DNA of 62,340 nt from Vibrio xiamenensis (GCF_900100015.1 NZ_FNDD01000034.1:1-62340), one strand, 5' to 3'; positions 45,819 through 54,408 are shown, numbered from the stretch's first letter. Notes: generated by a model from the letters alone, not told the origin. Numbers and translations are program-made.

Positions 45819-47084
45819 ATGAATAAGCGAATTAGCAGCAACGCCACACTGCAAGCACTGAAACCACGAGACAAAGAGTACTTAATTCCAGATAAGATAA
45901 TTGAAGGGCTTAATATTCGAGTTCGCCCGACTGGAACAATGACGTGGACATTTCGTTTTCAAATTGGCAAGAAACACGAAAAAATTTCCATGGGACGATA
46001 CGTCAAGGCAAAGCCCGAAATTGGGATGACATTGGATCAAGCCAGAAAGGAAGCTGGTCGTTATCGAAACTGGCTGGAAAACAATAAAAATCCAAAGGCT
46101 GAGTTAGCACGAGAGCGGCGAGAGCTGGATGAGGCGAAAACTTTTGATGATGCCTTTATTAGTTTTGATGAAAAACGCCTGTCTAAGCAGTTGCGTGGTG
46201 AGCAATCGAGAACAATCTACTTACGAGATATAAAACCATATATCGGCAGTATTAAGCTGGCTGATTTAGGCATTGTTGACCTGAACAGAGTGTTTGATGC
46301 CAAGGTAGATAAAGATGGATATCGAATGGCTGGTGCAATTGGTGCGTGCCATAAGATCATTAATCAAGTCATTAATCATGCTTTAGCATTGAACATGCTA
46401 GTCACTCATCCTGCACCACAACTAAAGGCGAAAGACGTTGGTGGTGGCTCCAAAGTTACAAAGAGAAACCTCAGCTTTGCCGAGATTAAGGCATTATTAT
46501 CCAGCTTGAGTGAGTGGCGTACCGATAGAGCTAATATTCGTTTAATCCGCTTTCTCCTTGGGTGTGGACAACGGATTAGTGCGGTGCTTGAGATGCGTTG
46601 GAGCGAGCTGGATATTGAAGATGGTGTTTGGACGTTGCCAGCAAGTTCCGAAGATCGACATACGAAGAGTATCGATAGCCGTAAGGTGCCGTTAAGTCAT
46701 TACCTTATTGAGCTACTACAAGAACAGCGCGAGAGCGTTCCTAAAAAGTGGCAGCTTGTTTGGCCTCAATTGACGTTAGATAAAATCCAAGAAGCATCCG
46801 CTGTACGTTCTCTTATTAAGCGAAACCTACCTTCTGGAGTGGAGCATTTTTCTCCCCATGACTTGCGACGAACCTTTATTAGCCGATGTAGCGAGATGGG
46901 ACTGGATATTATTGCCATTGAAAAAACCGTAGGCCACCAGCTTCCCGGTATGCTACGGGTTTATAACCACCATGACTATCTTAATGAGCAACTAACAGTG
47001 CTGCAGGCATGGGGGGATAAACTACAAGAATTGACTATTACAAACGTTGTTCCTCTAGTAACAAAGCAATCTGCGTTAGGGTAA
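45819..47084 (+). CDS. P4-type tyrosine integrase
   Basis: The 421-aa protein has the N-terminal arm-binding domain (DUF4102-like: YLIPDKIIEGLNIRVRPTGTMTWTFRFQIGKK), the core-binding domain and the catalytic domain with Arg in GCGQRISAVLEMRW, HDLRRTF, GHQLPGML and the Tyr in VYNHHDY. It lies next to the island end, inside the repeats, and is the best candidate for integrating the element into trmA. GGGAGTAGCTAGTC precedes its ATG. Confidence 0.93.
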   Translation: MNKRISSNATLQALKPRDKEYLIPDKIIEGLNIRVRPTGTMTWTFRFQIGKKHEKISMGRYVKAKPEIGMTLDQARKEAGRYRNWLENNKNPKAELARERRELDEAKTFDDAFISFDEKRLSKQLRGEQSRTIYLRDIKPYIGSIKLADLGIVDLNRVFDAKVDKDGYRMAGAIGACHKIINQVINHALALNMLVTHPAPQLKAKDVGGGSKVTKRNLSFAEIKALLSSLSEWRTDRANIRLIRFLLGCGQRISAVLEMRWSELDIEDGVWTLPASSEDRHTKSIDSRKVPLSHYLIELLQEQRESVPKKWQLVWPQLTLDKIQEASAVRSLIKRNLPSGVEHFSPHDLRRTFISRCSEMGLDIIAIEKTVGHQLPGMLRVYNHHDYLNEQLTVLQAWGDKLQELTITNVVPLVTKQSALG

Positions 47085-47095
47085 GTTGAATTTGT

Positions 47096-48004
47096 ATGAT
47101 TAGTAAGTTATCGAAATTAAAAAGATGGCTGTCTTTGGATGAAGCAGCCAAAACAATGTCAACTTTATTGGGTGAACAGGTAGACATTAAAGATTTGTAT
47201 CGTTTTGCCATTGATGGGCATTTGACCTTGTCTATTAACTTTTTAAACGATACTCCAGTTAGAAAAGTTTCACTTATCCGAGCTGAAGATATTAGATATA
47301 AAACAATCACTCCTAAGCACAAAAATTTTTCTAAAAATATGAGAGTGAATGTACCAGTCGGTGTTCGGTATCAAATATCAAAGGAATACTGGATTAAGGA
47401 TGAATCTAAAGATTGGTATAAGGTCAAAGGCGTTTATGATTTAGCGATGGTTGGCGCAGAGCAATATGAGATATCACAGCTACTTTACCCAGAGTCAGAG
47501 GTGAAAATTCCCATTATTTCAGGGTTCTATGTTAAGAATGGCGACCAAATATATAAACTGCAAGCATTGCATAAACCTAGTGTTTCTCACGATCAACAAG
47601 CACCTGTTCAAAGTAAAAATGGAGTTGAAGGTGATGAAGACGATTCTGCACATATAAGCTTAAAACCAAGGGTACTTCAACAAGCAGTTAGTGCTAGCTC
47701 TTTATGGGATCACGAGTATGAACTAGTGATTAAAACGGGCGAAGTTACACGTTTTATTCAGTCGTTAGAAGATGAGCCTATTCCTTCATCACAGGATGAA
47801 AAAAGTCTGTCCCCAAGGGAGAGAGGTACTTTATTAACTATCATCGGTGCATTTTGTAACCATATGGATATCGACCCATTAGATAAAGGCAGTACGTCTC
47901 CGATAGAGAAAATGCTTGAATTAAATGGTACGCCTATGAAATTTGATACGATCAAAAGACACTTAGATCAAGTTCCCGATGCTGTAGAGCGGAGACGAAA
48001 ATAA
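47096..48004 (+). CDS. island protein of unknown function, next to integrase
   Basis: This 302-aa protein has an N-terminal segment WLSLDEAAKTMSTLLGEQVDIKDLYRFAIDGHLTLSI, a likely DNA-binding helix-turn-helix region of a kind seen in integrase-linked proteins. A beta-rich middle follows, and a C-terminal helical part starts with LSPRERGTLLTIIGAFCNHMDID. It follows the integrase by 11 bp. It may help excision or regulate the element; I cannot name a family. Confidence 0.7.
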   Translation: MISKLSKLKRWLSLDEAAKTMSTLLGEQVDIKDLYRFAIDGHLTLSINFLNDTPVRKVSLIRAEDIRYKTITPKHKNFSKNMRVNVPVGVRYQISKEYWIKDESKDWYKVKGVYDLAMVGAEQYEISQLLYPESEVKIPIISGFYVKNGDQIYKLQALHKPSVSHDQQAPVQSKNGVEGDEDDSAHISLKPRVLQQAVSASSLWDHEYELVIKTGEVTRFIQSLEDEPIPSSQDEKSLSPRERGTLLTIIGAFCNHMDIDPLDKGSTSPIEKMLELNGTPMKFDTIKRHLDQVPDAVERRRK

Positions 48005-48042
48005 AATCCCTATAGGGATTTTGGTTTTCCCTATAGGGATTT
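48003..48042. promoter_or_regulatory. twin palindromes upstream of alpA
   Basis: A perfect 20-bp palindrome AAAATCCCTATAGGGATTTT (48003-48022) is followed by TCCCTATAGGGA (48028-48039). The two TATA centres are 21 bp apart, about two helical turns, so two protein dimers could bind on the same DNA face. As RNA, each could also fold as a TATA-loop hairpin. Confidence 0.65.
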
Positions 48043-48061
48043 CGCTTAGTGTAATTCCAAT

Positions 48062-48101
48062 AACCTCTTGGTCATCTTATAACGGACCAAGAGGTTTTTT
48101 T
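48062..48101 (+). terminator. strong terminator directly ahead of the alpA start codon
   Basis: A 12-bp perfect stem AACCTCTTGGTC / GACCAAGAGGTT with an 11-base loop is followed by a T run that touches the alpA ATG. Any transcript coming from the integrase side would end here, or the right arm would sequester or replace the alpA ribosome binding region. Confidence 0.8.
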
Positions 48102-48302
48102 ATGTCCAACAAAATCATGCGGTTACCTGAAGTAAAGCAGCGAACTGGTTTATCACGAAGCACCATATATTTACGCATGTCGAAAGGACTGTTTCCCAAA
48201 TCCATTTCACTAGGGGGGCGTGCCGTTGGCTGGGTGGAAAGGGATGTAGATTTTTGGGTTAGTGAATGTATAGCTCTATCGAAAGGAGGTAATGATGAGT
48301 AG
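48102..48302 (+). CDS. AlpA-family excisionase/regulator
   Basis: The 66-aa protein (MSNKIMRLPEVKQRTGLSRSTIYLRMSKGLFPKSISLGGRAVGWVERDVDFWV) is a typical AlpA, a MerR-like helix-turn-helix protein that activates integrase genes or acts as an excision factor in P4-like elements. There is no standard Shine-Dalgarno sequence because a terminator T run abuts the ATG. It overlaps the next gene by 8 bp. Confidence 0.88.
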   Translation: MSNKIMRLPEVKQRTGLSRSTIYLRMSKGLFPKSISLGGRAVGWVERDVDFWVSECIALSKGGNDE

Positions 48303-48783
48303 TCGGAATAATCCTAGTCGCATCAAAAGCCATCGAAACTACACCGTTATTGACATCAGTGACACATTGGGAGTTCATCCGAAAACGGTTCGTAACTGGC
48401 TCAAGGTTGGTTTACCTATTGTTGATGAAAAGCGCCCACTTTTAATTCATGGTGCAGATTTGAAGGTCTACTTAAAGCAAAAACGCAAAGCAATTATGTT
48501 CGACTGTGAAGATCATGAGATGTGCTGTTTTCGATGCAAGCAACCAATGAAGCCAAGTATTGAGTCAGTGCTTTTTATTGCTAAACCTGCAGGAATGGCT
48601 CACATGACAGGCGAGTGTGAAGAGTGCGGATGTCGAATGAATAAGTATGTTTCGTGGCGAAATGTGAATGACATTTGGCTTGAACTCAAGGGTAAATTAC
48701 CGATAGCTGAAAAACACTTAATCCTAAGAGGACAAAACCTCTTAAATTGTCCTTTCGATGGGGTATTTAATGATGAAAAATAA
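48295..48783 (+). CDS. island HTH protein with four-cysteine zinc ribbon
   Basis: The 162-aa protein has an N-terminal helix-turn-helix (VIDISDTLGVHPKTVRNWLKVGLPIVDEKRPLLIHGADLKVYL) and then CFRCKQP ... CEECGC, spaced like a zinc ribbon. AAAGGAGG lies 5 bases before ATG 48295. It overlaps alpA by 8 bp and the following recombinase by 14 bp, so the three genes are probably translated together and the protein may guide that recombinase to DNA. Confidence 0.75.
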   Translation: MSSRNNPSRIKSHRNYTVIDISDTLGVHPKTVRNWLKVGLPIVDEKRPLLIHGADLKVYLKQKRKAIMFDCEDHEMCCFRCKQPMKPSIESVLFIAKPAGMAHMTGECEECGCRMNKYVSWRNVNDIWLELKGKLPIAEKHLILRGQNLLNCPFDGVFNDEK

Positions 48784-49870
48784 TAGTACAAATAATGCAC
48801 GAATTGTTTATGAATTTACGAAATACCTCAAGGAAGCCAAGCGCTTAGATGACTCAACTATTGATGGTGTTCTTAAGTCAGTTAATCGCTTTGAGGAATA
48901 TACTGGTTATCTTGACTTTAGGAAGTTTAGGGCGAAGCACGCTATTGGTTTTAAGAAGGACCTTCTTGGCAAAAAGTCCATTGCAACAGGTGAGGTATTA
49001 AGCAAGGCAACCGTACTGACAGCAACTCGTCATTTGAAGTCGTTCTTCCAATATTTGGTTACGCAGAAAGGGTACCGAGCAAAAATCAATTACAGCGATA
49101 TTGAGTATTTCAACTTGTCTGAAAAAGATACCCGTATCGCTAATGCAAAGCGCAAAAGAAATGTGGCAACGATAGAACAGATCAAGCAAACCTTGGAGGG
49201 TATGCCTTGCTCGACGGCCATTGAAATGCGTGATAGAGCTGTAATGGCATTCGTTATCTCAACAGGAGCCAGAGACGGAGCCGTTGCTTCAGCAAAGATA
49301 AAACATATTGATCTGGTTGAACAAAGTTTTTACCAGGACGCAAGGGATGTGAATACAAAGTTCAGCAAAACATTTACAACCTACTTTTTCCCTGTTGGCG
49401 AGCTGCCATTGAAGATTTTGACTGAATGGATTGATTATTTGGTACAGGAGCTAGGGTACAAGCAAAATTCGCCGTTGTTTCCTAAAACCAAGTTGGCACA
49501 TAACGCTAATCAGCAGTTTGAGGCTGTTGGTTTACTTGAAGAGCACTGGAGCAACGCGACCCCAATCCGCAAAGCTTTTGCTCAAGCCTTTGAAGCTGCT
49601 GGGTTGCCTTACTTCAATCCTCATAGCTTCCGAAATACCTTGGTGCGATTGGGTGAGCGGCTTTGCCGAACACCTGAAGAGTTCAAGGCATGGAGCCAAA
49701 ATTTAGGGCATGAAAGTGTACTGACCAGTTTTTACAGTTATGGCGATGTTCCTGATTATAAGCAAGCCGAGTTATTGCGTAAGTTAGCAAAACCGAAACC
49801 AGAACCTAGTGAGTCTGATGCAGCTCTCTTGCAAAGAATGTTAGCTGCGGCTAGAGAGCAGGGAGTTTAA
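48770..49870 (+). CDS. second tyrosine recombinase of the island
   Basis: This 366-aa protein has an N-terminal SAM-like domain (RIVYEFTKYLKEAKRLDDSTIDGVLKSVNRFEEYTGYLDF) and catalytic residues Arg in STGARDGAVAS, HSFRNTLVRLG, GHESVLTS and Tyr in FYSYGDVPDY. It differs clearly from the P4-type integrase and lacks its arm-binding domain. It overlaps the HTH/zinc gene, so the two probably work as a unit. Its DNA target is unknown. Confidence 0.85.
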   Translation: MMKNNSTNNARIVYEFTKYLKEAKRLDDSTIDGVLKSVNRFEEYTGYLDFRKFRAKHAIGFKKDLLGKKSIATGEVLSKATVLTATRHLKSFFQYLVTQKGYRAKINYSDIEYFNLSEKDTRIANAKRKRNVATIEQIKQTLEGMPCSTAIEMRDRAVMAFVISTGARDGAVASAKIKHIDLVEQSFYQDARDVNTKFSKTFTTYFFPVGELPLKILTEWIDYLVQELGYKQNSPLFPKTKLAHNANQQFEAVGLLEEHWSNATPIRKAFAQAFEAAGLPYFNPHSFRNTLVRLGERLCRTPEEFKAWSQNLGHESVLTSFYSYGDVPDYKQAELLRKLAKPKPEPSESDAALLQRMLAAAREQGV

Positions 49871-49882
49871 TCTGATAGTTGC

Positions 49883-50005
49883 AAAGCTGGTATCAAAAAA
49901 CAGTCGTATATTGATACCAGCTTTTATTTAACTTTGTGGGTATCATCAAATTAGGGTATTTAGTTTATGATTCTGTTTGTTTATGATACCCCTATATTTG
50001 ATACC
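49883..50005. repeat. GGTATCA repeats upstream of the resolvase (possible res region)
   Basis: The inverted repeat AAAGCTGGTATCAA / TTGATACCAGCTTT (49883-49896, 49911-49924) is followed by GGGTATCAT / ATGATACCC (49938-49946, 49983-49991) and a further TTGATACC (49998-50005). Five copies of one motif over 123 bp just ahead of a serine recombinase resemble a multi-subsite res site. The first pair can also act as a terminator after the tyrosine recombinase. Confidence 0.6.
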
Positions 50006-50026
50006 AATACATAAAGTGAGTCATCA

Positions 50027-50593
50027 ATGCGTATATTTGCTTACTGTCGTGTGTCCACTACCGAGCAAACCACCGAGAACCAAATTATTGCTATTCGCCA
50101 GAAAGGTTATGACGTCGCTGATTCGCGTGTCGTTAGTGAAACTGTCTCTGGTTCGGTCGAAGCGATGAAGCGCCAGCAGTTTAAAACTCTGATTAACCAT
50201 CAGATGGAATCGGGCGATATGCTGGTGGTTCTCAAACTAGACCGCTTAGGGCGAGATAACATCGATGTGCAGAACACGGTCAATGTTCTTACACATCAGG
50301 GTATCAAAATCGTTTGTCTGGATCTGCCAGTGGCCGATCTGTCCAGTGCCGAAGGTAAGTTGATGTTGCAAATGTTTTCAGCTTTTGCTGAGTTTGAGCG
50401 TAACCGGATTCGCGAACGAACCAGAGAGGGGATTGAGCGAGCCAAAGCACAGGGTAAAAAGCTTGGGAGACCGAAAGCTCATAAAACGACGGCAGCCGTG
50501 CAGGCTCAAAAAGCGATGGGTAAATCTCAGGCTAAAGTGGCTCAAGAACTAGGGATTGGAATTGCAACGGTCAAAAGGCATTGGAATAAATAG
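50027..50593 (+). CDS. serine recombinase (resolvase/invertase family)
   Basis: This complete 188-aa small serine recombinase has the catalytic Ser in YCRVSTTEQTTENQ, LKLDRLGRDNIDVQNTV, the E-helix with FAEFERNRIRERTREGI, KKLGRPKAH and a C-terminal helix-turn-helix (SQAKVAQELGIGIATVKRHW). Its codon use looks more G/C-rich than the genes on either side, which suggests a separate origin. The GGTATCA repeat cluster directly upstream is its likely recombination site. Confidence 0.92.
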   Translation: MRIFAYCRVSTTEQTTENQIIAIRQKGYDVADSRVVSETVSGSVEAMKRQQFKTLINHQMESGDMLVVLKLDRLGRDNIDVQNTVNVLTHQGIKIVCLDLPVADLSSAEGKLMLQMFSAFAEFERNRIRERTREGIERAKAQGKKLGRPKAHKTTAAVQAQKAMGKSQAKVAQELGIGIATVKRHWNK

Positions 50594-50718
50594 AAAACCT
50601 AAGTAACTTTTTTCCAGAAATTTGTTAAGTCAAAAGCTAGAAAGTGATATTGAAGATTGGTGTGTGTATTGGAGAAAATCTGCCGTTGATGTGAGCTGTA
50701 ATACTTTCATTGATAGAA

Positions 50719-50756
50719 GAAATTTAAATTTCAATGTATGATTACTACGTAATCAT
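50719..50756. promoter_or_regulatory. two palindromes in the ietA promoter region
   Basis: GAAATTTAAATTTC (50719-50732, perfect) and ATGATTAC-TAC-GTAATCAT (50738-50756, perfect 8-bp arms) have centres about 21 bp apart and end 24 bp before the ATPase gene. They could be operators that keep the cargo operon silent. Confidence 0.5.
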
Positions 50757-50780
50757 TTTACCTAATTTTAGAAATTCCCC

Positions 50781-51761
50781 ATGGCTAGTTCGACTCAAAT
50801 TAAAGCTTTGATGCAATCACATATCGATAAAGATGACGACAGGTTCTTATCTGTTGCGCTTCAGGTTGCCGCTCATGAGGCGAGAAATGGTCATGGGAAG
50901 CTTGCTCAAGAGCTCAAAGGGTTAGTTGAAAAGGCCAAGAAGAACAGCGCAAAAAACCTACCAGTGTCGATAGCAACTGGCGTTAAAGACACATCAGGTT
51001 TATTGGTTACAACTCACCCGAGATTGCGTTTTGCTGACTTAATCATATCTGGTTCTGTTAAAGGTAGGCTAGAGAGGTTGGTGAAAGAGCAAAAGCACCT
51101 TACTACACTGAAAAACCATGGTCTTTCGCCACGTAGAAAGCTCTTATTGGCTGGAAAGCCCGGTACGGGAAAAACGTTCACGGCGTCGGTTTTAGCTGGG
51201 GAACTAAACTTCCCTTTATTTGAGGTTCGCCTTGATGCTGTTATTACCAAGTATCTTGGTGAGTCTTCTGCTAAGTTACGCCAAATATTCGATACTATCC
51301 GAGAAGTTAGGGGGGTGTACTTTTTTGATGAGTTTGATGCTCTAGGCTCACACCGTGGCTCAGGAAACGATGTTGGCGAAGCTAGGCGTATCCTGAATAG
51401 CTTTTTGCAAATGATTGAGCAAGATGACTCCAATAGTGTCATCGTCTGTGCTACTAACCATATTGAAGCGTTAGACCATGCACTGTTTCGCCGTTTTGAT
51501 GATGTAATTAAGTACGAGCTCCCTTCAGAAGATGAAATCATCAAGTTGTTCCGCACTCGATTACAGTCGTATGTAGCGAAGAATTTTTCTTGGAAGCGAC
51601 TTCCTGCAATTGCAGAAGGCTTGAGTAATGCAGAGATAACTTTAGCTGCAAATGATGCAATTAAAGAAATGCTTATTCATGACTATAACTCGATTACCAC
51701 CACAATGCTTCAGCAGGCCATTGAGGATAGAAAAAGCATCAGTCAGCACTTTATGGAGTAA
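50781..51761 (+). CDS. ietA: AAA+ ATPase, IetA-like
   Basis: The 326-aa ATPase has a helical N-terminal region (1-115), Walker A GKPGTGKT at 125-132, Walker B FFDEFDAL at about 181-188, sensor-1 Asn in VCATNHIEALDHA and arginine finger in FRRFDD. It lies 12 bp upstream of a subtilisin-like protease gene. AAA ATPase plus subtilisin-like protease is the IetAS arrangement, first described as a plasmid toxin-antitoxin-like pair in Agrobacterium and later reported as anti-phage. The name rests on domain pairing and layout, not on a sequence search. Confidence 0.8.
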   Translation: MASSTQIKALMQSHIDKDDDRFLSVALQVAAHEARNGHGKLAQELKGLVEKAKKNSAKNLPVSIATGVKDTSGLLVTTHPRLRFADLIISGSVKGRLERLVKEQKHLTTLKNHGLSPRRKLLLAGKPGTGKTFTASVLAGELNFPLFEVRLDAVITKYLGESSAKLRQIFDTIREVRGVYFFDEFDALGSHRGSGNDVGEARRILNSFLQMIEQDDSNSVIVCATNHIEALDHALFRRFDDVIKYELPSEDEIIKLFRTRLQSYVAKNFSWKRLPAIAEGLSNAEITLAANDAIKEMLIHDYNSITTTMLQQAIEDRKSISQHFME

Positions 51762-51773
51762 GAAGGAACTTGA

Positions 51774-54314
51774 ATGGCTCGAAACGAATTTAATAAACCT
51801 CACTTCTTTTTTAATTCTTCCGGCAGCTCTCACGAATTTACGTCTCCTACTCGAGGTGGCGGTTCTAAAATAGTAATCCCTGCAAAAAACAGAGCTTCTC
51901 ACAGCAGTAAGTTACGTCAAGAAATTCAAAATGTTGCTACTGAGTTGACGGACCTAAAGCAGAGCATTCCTGTATCGGAGCTCACTATGGGGGTTGGTAT
52001 CCAGGTTGAGTTTGAAAGCTTTCCTGACGTTGAAATGGCCGTTCAGAGCCTTGCCAATGATCCTCAAGGCATTGTGCTACACAATGTAAAAACAGTGGAG
52101 CAGGATGGACAGCAAACGACTCTTGCGACAGCTTTTGTGCCGGAAGGAAAGTTAAGCTTCTACCAAAAAAAGCTGAATGATTACGAAGGATACAAAACAA
52201 AGCAGAATGGTGATGCGGCTGATCATCAAAAACTTATTGATTCAATTAAATCTATCAAGCGTGCTGCTTTCTCTGCTATCTGGGCTGATGATATCAGTCT
52301 TCTACCTGAAGACAAAGAAGCGGATGTTTGGTGGGAAGTATGGTTAGCGACACCGAGGAAGAGCCGTCAAACCCATAACCACTACCTTGAAATACTCTCA
52401 GATTTTTCCCGATTAGCGAATATTGCTGAAATCGAAGTGTCTGAGCATAAGCTTCGTTTTCCTGAACATACCGTTATTCAAGTAAAGGCTAGCCAAAGAA
52501 AGCTTGAAGAAAATGCAACTCTTCTTTTTAGGGTGGCAGAGATTCGTTACCCGAAAGTTACGGCTGAATTTTTTGATGCAATGGAGCCTGTTGAGCAACG
52601 AGAATGGTCTGATGAGCTTCTCCATCGCCTAAATCATACGTATACAGATAATTCCCCATATATTTGCATAATTGACTCCGGAGTGAACGTAGATCATCCA
52701 TTGCTGTCCTCTTTTGCCGATTTAGGAGACCAAAGAACGATAACAGATGATAGTGATCCTACTGATGTGATAGGTCATGGTACAAGTATGGCTGGCTTAG
52801 CTATGTGGGGAGATTTGGCCGATAGGTTAAGCTCGACAGATATTGAAACGGTTACCCACCGGTTAGAGTCAGTTAAAACCATTAGGTTCAATGGTGATAA
52901 TGCTGGTAAGCCTCTGGGGATAGTGACCGAAAATGCGGTTTCAGAAATAGAAAACTATAAACCTGAGCGTTCACGTATATATTCGATGTCATTGTCATCG
53001 GGGAAAGGGACGGACAGAGGTAGGCCGTCATCGTGGTCAAGTGCAATGGATATGCTTGCGGTAGACTTTCTTGGTGAAGGTGAGTTTCCTCGATTGTTCA
53101 CTGTCTGTGCAGGGAATACGGAGCCTGTTGGGAGTGTAGTGTACCCAGAGCTTAATTATCTAAGCGATGTCCATGATCCTGCTCAAGCCTGGAATGTGTT
53201 AACTGTTGGTGCATATACCGAGAAGGATGTCATTACAGAGTCAAGCGACTATCAACCATTAGCACCAAAAGGTGGTCTATCACCTTATTCGACAACTTCC
53301 CTTGAATGGGAAAGGAAAAATACTCCGATTAAGCCAGATGTTGTGTTTGAAGGGGGGAATGTTGGTCAAGATGAAGTCGGTTGTGCTGGAATGCAAGATT
53401 TAGAACTGCTCACAACCAATCATGACTTCTCTCAAAGACATTTTCGATGTGCAAATGCTACCAGTGCTGCTACTGCCTTAGCTGCCAGATTTACTGCTCA
53501 GATTAAGTCTAAGTACCCTGAGCTGTGGCCTGAAACGGTCAGAGCATTAACCGTTCATTCCGCCGATTGGACGGATGAAATGTATTCGTTGATTTCTGCT
53601 GAACGCAGTGATGGCAATACGAAAAAATCCGATATGGCCAAGCTGGTACGCAAAGTTGGCTTTGGTGTTCCTGACCTGGAGAAAGCTCTAAATAGTGCAA
53701 GTAACTCTTTGTCGTTGGTGATTCAGGATGAACTGCAGCCTTATACAAAACCAAAGTCTGGAGATACCAAGACCAAGGATATGCAATTACACGATTTGCC
53801 TTGGCCCGTTGATGAGCTGCAAAAAATCGGTGAGGCTGATGTAGAGCTCACAATCACCCTTTCATACTTCGTTGAGCCAAATCCATCGAGCCGTAATGTA
53901 TTAAATAAATACAGTTATGCGAGTCATCAGTTGAGATTTGACGTTAAGCACCAAGGGGAGTCAGATCAGCAATTCATGCGAAGAATCAATGCTAAGGCTG
54001 AAGGTGAAAAGCCTGAATCATTAGAAGACAGCAATTGGTTGTTAGGAAAGCAGCAACGCCATAGGGGCTCGATTCACAAAGATATTTGGCGTGGTAGTGC
54101 AGCAGATCTCGCTGCTCGAGGAAAGATTGCGGTGTATCCTGCTAGTGGCTGGTGGAAAACCCGAAAGGCCCATGAACGCTATGGTTCGAAAGCAAGGTAC
54201 GCCCTGGTAATTTCGCTATCAGTTCCTGAAGTTGAAGTGGATTTATATAGTGAAGTTCAGACACTAGTGGGAGCAGAGGTGGCCGCAAAAACTGCTGTAG
54301 AGGTGACCACCTAA
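51774..54314 (+). CDS. ietS: subtilisin-like (S8) serine protease, IetS-like
   Basis: In this 846-aa protein the S8 triad is visible: Asp301 in CIIDSGVNVDHP, His335 in GHGTSMAGLA and Ser564 in CANATSAATALAA, with the oxyanion Asn in VCAGNTEP. A 290-residue N-terminal region and a C-terminal beta-rich domain (about 640-840) flank the protease. There is no signal peptide, so it acts inside the cell. It is paired with the upstream ATPase, which in IetAS is thought to control the protease. Confidence 0.82.
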   Translation: MARNEFNKPHFFFNSSGSSHEFTSPTRGGGSKIVIPAKNRASHSSKLRQEIQNVATELTDLKQSIPVSELTMGVGIQVEFESFPDVEMAVQSLANDPQGIVLHNVKTVEQDGQQTTLATAFVPEGKLSFYQKKLNDYEGYKTKQNGDAADHQKLIDSIKSIKRAAFSAIWADDISLLPEDKEADVWWEVWLATPRKSRQTHNHYLEILSDFSRLANIAEIEVSEHKLRFPEHTVIQVKASQRKLEENATLLFRVAEIRYPKVTAEFFDAMEPVEQREWSDELLHRLNHTYTDNSPYICIIDSGVNVDHPLLSSFADLGDQRTITDDSDPTDVIGHGTSMAGLAMWGDLADRLSSTDIETVTHRLESVKTIRFNGDNAGKPLGIVTENAVSEIENYKPERSRIYSMSLSSGKGTDRGRPSSWSSAMDMLAVDFLGEGEFPRLFTVCAGNTEPVGSVVYPELNYLSDVHDPAQAWNVLTVGAYTEKDVITESSDYQPLAPKGGLSPYSTTSLEWERKNTPIKPDVVFEGGNVGQDEVGCAGMQDLELLTTNHDFSQRHFRCANATSAATALAARFTAQIKSKYPELWPETVRALTVHSADWTDEMYSLISAERSDGNTKKSDMAKLVRKVGFGVPDLEKALNSASNSLSLVIQDELQPYTKPKSGDTKTKDMQLHDLPWPVDELQKIGEADVELTITLSYFVEPNPSSRNVLNKYSYASHQLRFDVKHQGESDQQFMRRINAKAEGEKPESLEDSNWLLGKQQRHRGSIHKDIWRGSAADLAARGKIAVYPASGWWKTRKAHERYGSKARYALVISLSVPEVEVDLYSEVQTLVGAEVAAKTAVEVTT

Positions 54315-54343
54315 TCGTTTATCCTGAAGGCCCAGTATAAGGT

Positions 54344-54372
54344 AATACCAGTCAGATTAACTGACTGGTATT
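54344..54372 (+). terminator. hairpin between ietS and the reverse transcriptase gene
   Basis: AATACCAGTCA / TGACTGGTATT is an 11-bp perfect stem with a 7-base loop, followed by TATG rather than a T run. It may be a weak terminator or attenuator, or part of an RNA used by the reverse transcriptase; only 94 bases separate the two genes. Confidence 0.55.
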
Positions 54373-54408
54373 TATGCCGTTGTGCGTACAAATATTAAAG
54401 GTAGTGAG

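Noticed and set aside
48003..48042. CRISPR-like repeats from the twin palindromes
   Set aside because: Only two copies of unequal length with no spacer series and no cas genes nearby.
54315..54408. Retron msr-msd RNA ahead of the reverse transcriptase
   Set aside because: The 94-bp gap holds one simple hairpin and no inverted-repeat pair framing a long stem, and the RT lacks an obvious retron signature.
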